Positions 9,924 through 20,876 of a stretch of DNA of 64,000 nucleotides are shown piece by piece. The position numbers and the translations under genes were made by a program. The DNA is from Triglochin maritima (Eukaryota > Streptophyta > Magnoliopsida > Alismatales > Juncaginaceae). The DNA is taken from NCBI GenBank assembly GCA_963682175.1, contig OY821790.1, positions 2,244,501-2,308,500 of the forward strand, in the 5' to 3' direction. The notes beneath the pieces are model-generated. The model saw nothing but the letters and a program-made list of their open reading frames with translations, did not search any database and was not told the origin of the DNA. Within the stretch, counting starts at the first letter, position 1; each line of letters begins with the position of its first letter.

Positions 9924-11295
9924 CGATTGACATCATTTCATGCTTATATTTGTATATTATATCCATTATCTTACACCTAAGCAATGCTACGTAACGAGTT
10001 TTATGTTTGAATTTCAGAAATAAAGAGGTTTGATGAGAAGAGGCATGAAAGGACCTAAAAGATAGAAAAAGGACTGAGTTGAGAGACTCGAGGACTAAGA
10101 TGCAAGGGAGAAGGACCTGAGCGTAAGACCGAAGGACCAAAGAGCAAAACAGAAAACTCCACACCATGATGGGGAGTATTTTAGCAATTCTATTCGGGTC
10201 GGAGCTCCAACAAGTGACGTAGATGCATCCAAGACCAACAAATACATCAAAAAAAGCCCAGAATGAAAACGAGCCCGATCCAGATCCTGTAGACCGCCAA
10301 TAAGCGGTCTAAGACCGCTAATTGGCGGCCTGTGTTTGTCCGGGTCCGCTAAGATTTCAGGAGCACGTGTATTAGTGGATGTTTAGTCTATTTTTGGTAT
10401 TTGTTTAGTCCCACATCGGGGGATTGTCCCAGATTACCTTTTTCTATGGCTATAAATAGAACTCTTTAGCATCTATTGTAAACTACCCATTGCTTGGTGG
10501 CATTCTCTCTACTAAAGAGTAAGCCTTGAAGCAAAACTCAAGGTGGAGAAGATTGCTACCTTCAATGTGAGTCATTGTTAATAAAATAATTGTTCTTAGT
10601 TTCTTTTAATCTTGTCTTTTAATTCTTGCATGTTTCTTTAGTTTATGTTTCTTTCAATTTGCTTCTTTAATGTTCCTTTCTTGCTTAGTTAAATTTCCTT
10701 TCAGTATAATGTTTCATTTGTTAATGTAGGTAGTGTAATGATTAGTGAGTAGTTCCATCCCCTTTGGGGTGGAGTAGATGTATGTACATGTTATGTAGGT
10801 GGTTTGAATGCTAGATATTAGTATGCTTGCTTGAATTAATAAGAACTTTACTTAATGGTTTATGCCATAGTGCTCGTTATGTTCTTAATAACAACCTTGC
10901 ATTGCTCATATTAATCACCTAGGTTAGTGTTGTAAATGATAGGTCTTGCCATTAGGTACTTCTTATACATTAACAAACACTAACTTGTGCTTCTTGTATG
11001 CATTCACTACCACACTTATTTCATGTGCACACACACACTCCACCCCTTACGGGTTTTCCATTCCTGATTTTTATCTTCCTTCATTAGTTGTTTAGTTTGT
11101 TTTGTGATTTCATTTCATCTTTTCTAGTTACTAGTTTAGATTAGTGTAGTTTAGTGTAACCACCCTTTCTCTCCTTTCTTTTCCACTGGCCTTCGCACAA
11201 ACCAAAAGTCGACACACCTCCCTGTGGATCGACCCGTATTTGTCACCGCTTCAACGCGGCCGTGTACTTGCGGTTAATATAAAACGTATCAATCA
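9924..11295 (+). repeat. Element D 5' LTR (Athila/Tat-type Ty3/gypsy)
   Basis: It runs from CGATTGACATC (expected TGATTGACATC, first base changed) to ATCAATCA, followed by the PBS. It contains two CCGCCAATTGGCGG-type palindromes (10291-10343), a USE plus TATA promoter (10408-10459), a poly-pyrimidine-rich U5 and a CCCCTTTGGGG hairpin near 10757. It is about 1372 bp. Other copies here are C, E, F, G and J. Confidence 0.85.
10408..10459 (+). promoter_or_regulatory. USE + TATA promoter of element D LTR
   Basis: GTCCCACATCG (10408-10418) is an exact match to the plant U-snRNA upstream sequence element consensus RTCCCACATCG. It is followed by 32 bp and then TATAAATAG (10451-10459). The centres are about 42 bp apart, four helical turns, the Pol II snRNA-gene arrangement. 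Confidence 0.7.
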
Positions 11296-11918
11296 AGTTT
11301 TTGGCGCCGTTGCCGGGGAGGTGTTCTGTCCAGACTTTGGTTTAGACGATTCAAGTGGTTTTAATTTTTTGTTTTTAGTTTTTGTTTATTTCAGGGGACC
11401 TTTGGATCAAGGGGAGGCTACGGGACGGGTTGGAGAACAAAAGCTTCAACAGGGACCGCCAATTAGCGGTCTGGGACCGCCAATTGGCGGCCTGGTAAGC
11501 TTTTCTTGCTCTCAGTTTTGTTCTGGTAGTTGTTTGCTTCAACATAGTTGTCTGGGAGCACAATTTGGCATGTTTTGACTTCTAGTTTGCTCCCAGATCA
11601 TTAAACCAATCCCCATTAATCAACTTTGCCTTAAAATCCAAAGCAAAAGATTAGACATTCTTACTTGTTTAGGTCACGCATCATGTACTTGACTTAGGCA
11701 CGTAGTTGTGTTTTCTTTTAGCTTTATTTTCAGTTGTTGAACGCTGGCATGAGGTACGCATTTCCTACACTCATTCATGCATCTTGTATGCCCATGCATT
11801 AGTTAGTAGGAATTGCATCAGGACAAGAGTAAGTTGAGCGTTTGATTGGAGCGTTGATTGCTAGATTTAGGATCAAAACGCTACTAAGGAGGGGCTGTCC
11901 CATAAAAGATAAGGTGGG
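11296..11918 (+). other. Element D leader, cut off by element C
   Basis: Non-coding. It holds a repeat of the LTR palindrome pair (11455-11495) and ends in the shared leader sequence CTACTAAGGAGGGGCTGTCC... AAGGTGGG, which in E and F continues with GGATTTCATCACC. Here it stops at 11918, where the inverted LTR of element C begins. The rest of D is not recognisable in the window. Confidence 0.75.
11302..11319 (+). promoter_or_regulatory. Primer-binding site of element D (tRNA-Asp type)
   Basis: TGGCGCCGTTGCCGGGGA, six bases after the LTR end. This is the usual PBS of Athila/Calypso-type elements. Confidence 0.9.
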
Positions 11919-13297
11919 TGTTGTATGTTTTATATTAAATCGCAAGTGCACGACCACGTTGAAGTGGTGGCAAATACGGGTCGTCCTCAGGGAGGTGAGC
12001 AGCCTCTCGTTTGCACGAAATCAAGTGGCAAAAATAGGGAATAGAGTTTGATTATCCTAATCTACGATACACTACACTACGAAATAACGCATGCATAAGC
12101 AAACAACAAACGATTAACTAAAACTTAACTAAGAACGAAATAAGAGTGCTGGAATTCAGAAATGGAAAACCCCTAAGGGGTGGAGTGAGTGCACACATGA
12201 AAAGAGGTGGGTGTTGAACACATTCTTTAAGCACAAATGAAGGTGTTGTTATCATGCATAGGAAGTGTCTAAATGTTATGGCAAAACCTATCAATCCATT
12301 CACCAACCTAGTTGATTAACATTTACATATACAAGTTGTTTATTTCAGAACCTAAACAAGCATGAGAGGTGTCTAATCATTTTGGCAAAACTCATCAAGT
12401 TATAAATTCTATCCTAAACAAGCAAGCATACATTCATATTTTATCAACACATTGTAAATAAAACATTCATTCCATTCTCTAATGCATGTATGAACATCAA
12501 CTCCACCCCCCAAAGGAGATGGACCTACTCACTACACATTAGACTAATTATTAAACTAAGCAAGGAAAGCATATTAACTAAGTTACTAAAACTAATGAAA
12601 TAAAATTAAACAAAGTAAAACAAGCAACATAAAACAAACAACATAATAAAGAAACTTTTATTAAAATGACTCACAATTCAAGTAGCATCCTCCTACTTTA
12701 GTGTGTGCTTCAAGGCCTCACTTCTAGTAGGAAGAATAGCCACTCAAAATGTAAAGTGATTACAATAGAAGGTGAAGAGTTCTATTTATAGCCAAAGAAA
12801 AAGGCAATCCAGGACAATCCCCCGATGTGGGACTAAACAAATACGAAAAATAGCTTAAACATCCTCTAATACATGTGCTGGAGAAATTTGAGCGGATTCA
12901 GAAGGATCTACACCGCCAATTGGCGGTCCATAAGATCTGTATCCGGCTAAATTTCATTCTGGGATTTTCTGGATTCCTTTGTCGGTCTTTGATGCATCTA
13001 CTTTGTTTATTGGAGCTCCGACCCGAATCTAATTGCCAAAATACTCCTCAAGATGGTGTGGAGTTTTCTGTTTTGCTCTTCGGTCCTTTGGTCTTACGTT
13101 CAGGTCCTTCTCCCTTGCATCTTAGTCCCCAGATCTCACAATTCAGTCCTTTTTCCCAGCTTTTGGGTCCTTTTATGCTTCATCTCTTCAAACCTATTTA
13201 TTTCTGAAATTCAAACATAAAACTCGTAACATAACATTGTTTAGGTGAAAGATAATGGATATAAGATACAAATATAAGCATGAAATGATGTCAATCA
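11919..13297 (-). repeat. Element C 3' LTR
   Basis: On the - strand from TGATTGACATC (13297) to ATACAACA (11919), about 1379 bp. It has one CCGCCAATTGGCGG palindrome (about 12912-12928) and the USE plus TATA promoter. It forms an inverted pair with the element D LTR across a 623-bp spacer. Confidence 0.85.
12782..12833 (-). promoter_or_regulatory. USE + TATA promoter of element C LTR
   Basis: On the - strand GTCCCACATCG (12833-12823), 32 bp, then TATAAATAG (12790-12782). Same spacing as the other Athila-type LTRs. Confidence 0.7.
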
Positions 13298-13429
13298 AAT
13301 ACCCCCACACCTAACTTTTGCTAGTCCCGAGCAAAACAAAGAAAGGAAAAAGCATACGAAAAACAAGAAATCCTAACTCACTTTCGTAGGAATCACGATT
13401 ACACTTATCACGTGCAACAAGCCGTTAAA

Positions 13430-13449
13430 CCTCCTTGTCTCCAAGGAGG
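13430..13449 (-). ncRNA. Conserved 3'-region hairpin, element C copy
   Basis: In the element sense CCTCCTTG-GAGA-CAAGGAGG: perfect 8-bp stem, loop GAGA. E and F have the same stem with other loops. Role unknown; RNA structure is inferred. Confidence 0.5.
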
Positions 13450-14530
13450 AGTGTTGTCTCCTGAGGGTTTTCAGCGGATATACCCACAAAATCCGAACAA
13501 GATGCATTAATCAATCTAGCAACACGACTCGTTGGACTTATTTTGTCGATCATGGGACGCGGTAATACCACGGGTCGACTCTATATATGTAATCGGCCCA
13601 CACACCTAGCCTAAAGAATTATTCGTGAAAGTTAGTTAAGGACTTAAGTGAAAGACATGGGCAACCTTAACTTCTGAATGTGATACAATGTGTAAAGTCC
13701 ATTTTGGTTCTTATTTGACTCTTTTCTTCTTCTTTTTTCTTTTTCTTTGGAGCAGTTTATTGGTTGGTGTTTGATTCTCGCAGGGTCAGGTTTCGTGCAT
13801 CATTGCCTATGAGGCCTTACACTATCACGTACACCTTCCCCCAAATCTCCACATAGGGCGATCCCTACCACCCGTGTAACGGGAGTTCGGTCGGTGCATC
13901 CCAAGTCAGATGACTCGAAATCACCAGGCACAAAGTCCCCTCAGACCTACTTCCCGAGTGATAGGAGCCGTGCGAGAAGAGAGAACACCACTTATTTATT
14001 TATCTACATGGGAACCAAAACCCCTACACTTACGTTTCACAAAAAAAGATTAAGGGCCCTTGACTACGACAAACTTCCTTATAGTAACAGACACGAATTA
14101 TTTGACTCACTAGGTTCAGGGTGGACTTCTTTAAATGTTTGAGTGCTGAAACCCTATGATTACACGCCCCCCGAGGGAAAACCGGGGTGCATCCTAACGA
14201 CTCGATAAGACCTAAAGCCAGTAAACTAGATATCCTAATGCATCAAGTTCAAGACAATTTTGGGAGCTTTCTTTTTACTTTGCCTCTCAACGGTTTTGCA
14301 CATGCTAAACACACGCAAAACCTACAAAAACATTTTCTTTCGCAAACACATGAAGTTTTTGAAAGAAATGTGAAAATTTTAAAGCACTAGGCAAGCAAAA
14401 GAAGACAAGTTACCCAAGGATCATGGCAAACAGATATATCGATATTAAATGCAGCACACTAACATGACCCTATCAATACACACAAAAGAAAACAAAATCA
14501 AAGGAAAAATACTCAACTATGTACACACGT

Positions 14531-14550
14531 AAAACACCCCCCCACACCTA
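14531..14550 (-). promoter_or_regulatory. Upstream (second) polypurine tract, element C
   Basis: TAGGTGTGGGGGGGTGTTTT, about 1.24 kb before the 3' LTR, nearly the same words as the LTR-adjacent PPT (TTAGGTGTGGGGGTATT). Confidence 0.6.
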
Positions 14551-14849
14551 CTTCATGCATTGTCCTCAATGAATGTGAGTAAGATACTACATGGATTTAT
14601 GCATGAAAAAGGGAAGATCTCACCAACATTAAGCGCAACAGGAAGTTCATGGTTATAGTGATGGACACAAACCGGAATTCTCTCAAAACCTGTGAGATAC
14701 TGAAGAGGGGAGACAAATACGTGAAGAAATGGGGCCCAAGTACACAAGGGTTGGGGCCCACAACAATCAATGCTCGCTCATGGAGTCTTTTATTACACTT
14801 TTTTTGCCATGATATGTACAACAACAACGATATTCTCATAATCATTTGG

Positions 14850-16322
14850 TCAAGGAACATCAAATGAGAACATCAAGTCATGAGGACCAGAGACTTGCCG
14901 AGATGGGCAAACTTCACTGGTACTCTGAGGTGTCATGAGGGGTGAAAGGTCAAAGCTGAAAGGCTCGAACCCCTCATGATATTGGTTGGGTATGGGCAAC
15001 ATGAATGAATGAAGTTGTGTTGCCTCACTAGGGTTTAGTTGCTCATCGAACAAAACCCTCCAACCAATAGGTGGGTGCATCGGAATGAGTTCCTCAAGCT
15101 CATTTGATGGATGCAGTAGACCTGCATCACTAAGAATGGGGCTTCTCCCCAAGTCATCCAACAAGGACCTCCCACCATCATTTATATCATCAAGCATAAG
15201 CTCGGTCGTAGGTGGGTCCTTGTTGGAGTCAAGATGAAGCTCAAATGGCTCAATGGCCATGGGACATGAGGTAGAGACACCTTCTGGTATAGGCATATGA
15301 TGAGGTGTCTCACTCTCACTAGTAATCTCAACTGAATCATGCAACGGACACTCCTTTTGGACATTCATGTTTGATGCCAGCTCACTCTGTTGCATTGCAA
15401 ATACAAGCAATGAGTTTTCGCTGGCCCCACAAACATTCTCAATGGGTTGCATTGGTGTTAGGGGTGTTCGTTGATTTTGCGAAGCTTTCTCTAATTGGCG
15501 GCTGAGATTGAGATTTAAAGGTTGATCCATGGGCTCATGTTGCCTACCAGAGTTGAACACATGAAACTCGGCACTCATGTTACCGAATGAGAGCTTCATG
15601 AGACCATTTCTACAATTAATTAAGGCATTGGAGGTTGCCAGAAATGGTTTACCCAAAATCAAAGGTATTTGAGAGTGGGTGTTCGCAACAGGATTGGTAT
15701 CGAGGACGACAAAATCGACCGGAAATATAAAATCTCCAACTTTGATAAGCACGTCCTCGATAATCCCCTTTGGAATATGAATGGATCTATCCGCCAATTG
15801 GAGGGTGATCTTAGTTGGTTTCAATTCTCCCAAATTTAACTGTTGATAAACAGAAAATGGGAGGAGGTCGACCGCTGATCCTAAATCAAGCAAAACATTA
15901 CTCATGCTAGTGTCCCCTATCGTACACTGAATAGTAGGACACCCAGGGTCCTTGTATTTTGTGTAGGCGAGATTGGACAAAAGTGAGCTTACATTTGCAG
16001 CCAAGAATGCTTTCTTAGGAACATTGTTCTTCCTCTTGGTTGTGCAGAGATCCTTCAACACTTTGGCATATTGAGGTATTTGTTGGATGACATCCAACAA
16101 GGGGATGTTAACCTTCACTTGCTTGAACACCTCTAATATCTTATCCATTGTGTCACTCTGCTTTCTGGTTAACCTACTTGGATAGGGAGCTTTTGGCAGG
16201 TAGGTTTTTTGCGGTGCCTGAGAAGGAGGCTTTGGTGTATTACCCTCACCCTCAGCCTCTTCTTCAACACCATTCCCACTGAGGGGCTGCATAGACGGTG
16301 GTGGGTGTGGCAAGGAAATGTG
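14850..16322 (-). pseudogene. Protease and C-terminal GWRV module of element C (3' part of split ORF)
   Basis: Open from the insertion site to TGA at 14850. After a Pro-rich linker come KAPYPSRLTRKQSDTMDKIL and LEVFKQVKVNIPLLDVIQQ, typical of the Athila Gag-protease linker. The retropepsin follows (LLDLGSAVDLLPFS, catalytic DLGS near 15885, then LADRSIHIPKGIIEDVLIKV and LILGKPFLATSNALINCRNG). Instead of RT, the ORF then runs through about 250 residues to a module with PPIGWRVLFDEQ (15041-15080) that matches the C-terminus of the ORFs in E, F and J. An apparent in-frame start at 16388 lies in the antisense of the inserted E LTR, so the first 21 residues of that open frame are not native. Confidence 0.8.
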
Positions 16323-16327
16323 ATTGT
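16323..16327. repeat. Target-site duplication of E, left copy
   Basis: ATTGT, identical to 30737-30741. Confidence 0.9.
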
Positions 16328-17779
16328 TGATTGACATCATTTCATGCTCATATTTGTATCTTATATCCATTATCTTACACCTAAGCATTGCTACGTGACG
16401 AGTTTTATGTTTAGTTTTCAGGAATAAAGAGGTTTGAAGAGAAGAGGCATGAAAGGACCCAAAAGCAGGGAAAAATGACTTAATTGTGAGACCTGAGGAC
16501 CAAGATGCAAGGGAGAAGGACCTGAACGTAAGACAGAAGGACCTAAGAGGAAAACAGGAAACTCCACACTAGCATGGGGAGTATTTTGTCAATTTGATTC
16601 GGGTCGGAGCTCCAACTAACCAAGTAGATGCATCCAAGACCAACAAATCCATCAAGCAAAGCCACAACCAAAATCAACGCGATCTGAAGTTTATAGACCG
16701 CCAATTGGCGGTCTTGGACCGCTAATTGGCAGTCCATATGGCCCCAGATCCGCTAAGCTTTCTCCTGGACTTGTATTATCATGTGTTTAGGCTATTTTTG
16801 GTATTGGTTTAGTCCCACATCGAAGGATTGTCCCGGATTAGCTTTTTTCATTCTTATAAATAGAACTTTTCACCTTCCATTGTAATTACCCATTGCTTGG
16901 TGGCATTCTCTCTACTAAGGAGTGAGCCTTGAAGCAAAAACTCAAGGTGGAGAAGAATGCTACCTTCAATGTGAGTCATTGTTAATAAAATAATTGTTCT
17001 AGTTTCTTTTAATCTTGTCTTTTAATTTGTGCATGCTTGTTTAGTCTTTCTTTTCCTTTTAAGCTTCTTTAATACTTCTTGCTTTCTTAGTTAACTTTCA
17101 ATTCAGTATTATGTTTTCTTTTGTTAGTATAGTTAGTGTAATGAGTAGTGAGTAGTTCCATCCCCATTTGGGGGGTGGAGAAATATGTGATATAATCATG
17201 TAGTGTATTAAGTGTGTGTTATCTTAATCCTTTGAGCTTTATATGATTTCCATAACCATCTAATGGGTCTCCACTCTTATCTTTGATATGCTAATGCTCT
17301 TGAATGAAGCTTAGTTTATGCTTTGATTAGTGGACCTGTTTTATGGGGAATGATAAGGTTAGGATATGGATGGAATTAATATTGGAAACACAATATGTAG
17401 TGTATGTACTCTTGTTGCCTTGACCTTGGTTAATGTCTTGTATGTTTTAATGATGTAGTGATATCTTAATTCATGTGGAGGCAAAGTTGGATGTAGTTTT
17501 ATGATTTCATGCATTACATGTTGTGAGGAGCTTAATTAAACACACACACACACACATCTTTATGTTCACATTATTTCTCTACCCCCTTTGGGGTTTAGTT
17601 TTATTGCTTTCATTTCCTTTTGCATTCTAGTGTAGTTTAGTGTAATCAACATTTCTCTCCTTTCATTACCACTCGCCTTCGCACAAACCAAACGTCGACA
17701 CACCTCCCAGTGGACGACCCGTATTTGCCACCGCTTCAACGCGGCCGTGCACTTGCAGTTAATATAAAACGATTAATCA
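16328..17779 (+). repeat. Element E 5' LTR
   Basis: TGATTGACATC to GATTAATCA. It contains the palindrome pair (16696-16735, one copy exact as GACCGCCAATTGGCGGTC), the promoter at 16812-16863, a CCCCATTTGGGG hairpin near 17163 and a CA repeat near 17540. Compared with the 3' LTR I count by eye about a dozen to fifteen differences in the first 480 bp. It lacks the roughly 120-bp repeat unit present in the F and J LTRs. Confidence 0.9.
16812..16863 (+). promoter_or_regulatory. USE + TATA promoter of E 5' LTR
   Basis: GTCCCACATCG (16812-16822), 32 bp, TATAAATAG (16855-16863). Confidence 0.7.
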
Positions 17780-18909
17780 AGTTTTTGGCGCCGTTGCCGG
17801 GGAGGTGCTCTGTCCAGACGTTGGTTTGGACGATTCGAGGGGTTTTTAATTTATTGTTTCCAGTTGTTCTTAGTTTCAGGGAACCATGTGATCAAGGGGA
17901 GGCTACTGGACAAGTTTGAGGACCAGAAGATGCAAAAGGACCGCCAATCAGCGGTTGGAGACCGCCAATTGGCGGCCTAGTGAGGGTTTCCTGCTTCAAA
18001 ATTTGTTCTGGTAGTTAGTGTTGTAATTTGTGTTATCTGGGAGCCATATTTTGCATGCTGTGACTTCTCTTTTGCTACCAGATCATTAATCACTCCCCCA
18101 TTAATCAACTTGGACCATAAAACTCAAAGCAAAAGATTAGACTCCTTGCCATCTAGGTCATGCATCATGTGTAGACCTTGCATGAATTTGTCTTTTCTTT
18201 TCTTTACATTTTGTTGTTGATTGCTGGCGTGAGGTACGTGCACCCAAATCTCTCATTCATGCATGTTTCGATCATGCATTAGTTAGTAAGGTGCATCGGG
18301 ACAAGAGTGAGAGAGCGTTTGATTAGAGCGATTGATTGCTAGATCTAGGATTAAATCGCTACTAAGGAGGGGCTGTCCCATAAAAGATAAGGTGGGGGAT
18401 TTCATCACCCTTTCCTTGGCCCCAAAAATCACTCGTAATCATGCATTAACTAAAAGCAAGTAGACATTGGCCCTACGATTGCGGGCGCACTAGGAGAGTA
18501 ATCTAGTTGAGACCGTCATGACCTGATCGGTGTTGCCTACCTTGTCGATAGTAAGAGGTACTGGATCTCCGGATCTGGTATCACATGCTGGGCATTGTGG
18601 TCCTCGTTGTAGGGAGGTGAGACGTGTCGAGGCTAGTGACCTCGAAGTTAGGCGTCGTCTAGCCTAAGGACGCATTGCCTTACATTGTTTGAGCCGTGCT
18701 TGCTAGTTAGGCTTCTTCCTGATCCCTCTACCCACACTAGCTCTAGGGATTCTTCCCTTCTCCTCTGAGTCATCTTCTTCTCACCTACTTCTACGTTTTA
18801 GTCTCCTCCCCTTTACACTCTCTGGTAGCGTTTTAGGGTCCAGTCAAGCACTTTTTACGAGCTTAGCCTCGTGGTGCTGAGAGTTGTCGACTCGAGAGTT
18901 TTTCTTGAG
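17780..18909 (+). other. Element E leader (non-coding)
   Basis: After the PBS comes a repeat of the LTR palindrome pair (17940-17976), then blocks shared with D, F and J: CTACTAAGGAGGGGCTGTCC near 18360, GGGCATTGTGG near 18591, and a run up to the ORF start. No long ORF. The conservation between copies of different age suggests packaging or translation signals, which is inference. Confidence 0.7.
17786..17803 (+). promoter_or_regulatory. Primer-binding site of element E (tRNA-Asp type)
   Basis: TGGCGCCGTTGCCGGGGA, six bases after the LTR. Confidence 0.9.
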
Positions 18910-19309
18910 ATGGATGGTTACATGGGCGACCATCCATATCATTGTTGGGACCATGACGATTCTCCCTGGTACTCCGGACCCATGCAACCTGGGGTGGCTC
19001 AGGCTAACACCCCGTATGGTTGGGATGATCGCAATTGTGTGACTGAGCAATCTTCATATTGGGGTAACATGAGAGAGGCACCGACTGCTAGACCACAATC
19101 TAGTTATGTCAGATCATATGCTGGTCAACAAACTTTGGCCTCTTTCATACGTATGGCAGATGACATGAGTGCACCGGTGGCTCCAGTAGCCGTACCGTGC
19201 GACTGTTGTGGGTTGAGTGGTCATGATATCGGGGAATGTCCTTATGTTCCCCCAGAGCCTGAGTATGAGCATACATTTTCCCAAAATGCTCATTATGACC
19301 ATTACGCAT
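18910..19309 (+). pseudogene. Gag-like ORF of element E, 5' part
   Basis: I start it at ATG 18910 (MDGYMGDHPYHCWD); an open frame extends upstream only through a non-ATG codon. A CCHC zinc knuckle (CDCCGLSGHDIGEC) is present, followed by YEHTFSQNAHYDHYA, where element F interrupts. No capsid (retrotrans_gag) domain lies before the knuckle. The 23 residues after the junction in the open frame come from the F LTR. The reading resumes at 26603. Confidence 0.8.
19305..19309. repeat. Target-site duplication of F, left copy
   Basis: CGCAT, identical to 26598-26602. Confidence 0.9.
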
Positions 19310-20876
19310 TGATTGACATCATTTCATGCTTATATTTGTATCTTATATCCATTATCTTACACCTAAGCAATGCTACGTGACGAGTTTTATGTTTAGTTTT
19401 CAGAAATAAAGAGGTTTGAAGAGAAGAGCCATGAAAGGACCAAAAAGCAGGAAAAAGGACTTAATTGTGAGACCTGGGGACCAAGATGCAAGGGAGAAGG
19501 ACCTGATCGTAAGACAGAAGGACCTAAGAGCAAAACAGGAAACTCCACACCATCATGGGGAGTATTTTGTCAATTCGATTCGGGTCGGAGCTCCACTAAA
19601 CAAGTTAGATGCATCCAAGACTAAGAAACACGCCAAGGAAAGCCCACCAGAAGATCCAATGGGATCTGAAGCTTATAGGCCGCCAATTGGCGGTCTGGAA
19701 CTGCCAATTGGCGGTCTGGTTAAGCCCAGATCCACTATGTTTTCTCCTAGACTTGTATTAATGTGTGTTTAGGCTATTTTTGGTATTGGTTTAGTCCCAC
19801 ATCTGGGGATTGTCCCCGATTAGCTTTTTCCATGCTTATAAATAGAACTCTTCACCTTCCATTGTAATCACCCATTGCTTGGTGGCATTCTCTCTACTAA
19901 GGAGTGAGCCTTGAAGCAAAAACTCAAGGTGGAGAAGAATGCTACCTTCAATGTGAGTCATTTGTTAATAAAATAATTCTTCTAGTTTCTTTTAATCTTG
20001 TCTTTTAATTTGTGCATGTTTGTTTAGTCTTTCCTTTCCTTTTATGTTTCTTTAATACTTCTTGCCTTCTTAGTTAACTTTCATTTCAGTATTATGCTTT
20101 CTTTTGTTAATATAGTTAATGTAATGAGTAGTGAGTAGTTCCATCCCCATTTAGGGGGTGGAGAAATATGTGATATAATCATGTAGTGTATTAAGTGTGT
20201 GTTATCTTAATCCCTTGAGCTTTAAATGATTTCCATAACCATCTAATGGGTCTCCACTCTTATCTTTGATATGCTAATGCTCTTGAATGAAGCTTAGCTT
20301 ATGCTTTGATTAGTGGATCTATTTTATAAGGAATGATAAGGTTAGGATATGGATAGGAATTAATATTGGAAACACAAGTTGTAGTGTATGAACTCTTGTT
20401 GCCTTTACCTTAGCCAATGTCTTGTATGTTTTAATGATGTTGTCTTATCTTAATTCATGTGGAGGCATAGTAGGGTCTAGTCTTTATACTTGAGTTCATT
20501 TAGCTTCATTCCAATTATTGTCGTGTATGTTTTTATGATGTAGTAAAATCTTAATTCATGTGGAGGCAAAGTTGGATGTAGTTTTATGAGTTCATACACT
20601 ACATGTTGTGAGGAGCTTAATTACACACACACACCACACACACATCTTTATGTTCACATCATTTCTCTACCCCCTTTGGGGTTTAGTTTTTCTTGCTTCT
20701 TTTCCATTTCCATTTGCATCTTAGTGTAGTTTAGTGTAACCAACTTTTGTCTTCCCTTTCTTCACCTCTCGCCTTCGAACAAACCAAGTGTCGACACACC
20801 TCCCAGTGGACGACCCGTATTTGCCACCGCTTCAATGCGGCCGTGCACTTGCGGTTAAATATAAAACGATCAATCA
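19310..20876 (+). repeat. Element F 5' LTR
   Basis: TGATTGACATC to GATCAATCA, 1567 bp. Palindrome pair at 19678-19716, promoter 19794-19845. It contains two copies of a unit with ATCTTAATTCATGTGGAGGCA (near 20450 and 20550) that E has once. It is very similar to the 3' LTR: about eight differences seen in the first 450 bp. Confidence 0.9.
19794..19845 (+). promoter_or_regulatory. USE + TATA promoter of F 5' LTR
   Basis: GTCCCACATCT (19794-19804; last base differs from the consensus G), 32 bp, TATAAATAG (19837-19845). Confidence 0.65.

Larger units (their letters stand above)
13298..14849 (-). promoter_or_regulatory. Element C conserved 3' non-coding region with two PPTs and a hairpin
   Basis: No real ORF. 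On the - strand it begins after the ORF stop, has a first G-rich tract TAGGTGTGGGGGGGTGTTTT (14550-14531), a hairpin CCTCCTTG-GAGA-CAAGGAGG (13449-13430) and the LTR-adjacent PPT ending at 13298. The same order of blocks is found in E and F, although C belongs to a diverged branch. Confidence 0.75.

Noticed and set aside
10408..10560. An actual U-snRNA gene behind the USE/TATA promoter
   Set aside because: The sequence about 30 bp after the TATA box (CCCATTGCTTGGTGGCATTC) shows no snRNA features, and the same sequence recurs as the R region of every copy.
11302..11319. Part of a tRNA gene
   Set aside because: It is only the 18-nt complement of a tRNA 3' end at an LTR border; no cloverleaf follows.
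13894..14390. Small frames 13894-14142 and 14187-14390
   Set aside because: Antisense of the conserved 3' non-coding region; the matching regions of E and F do not keep these frames.
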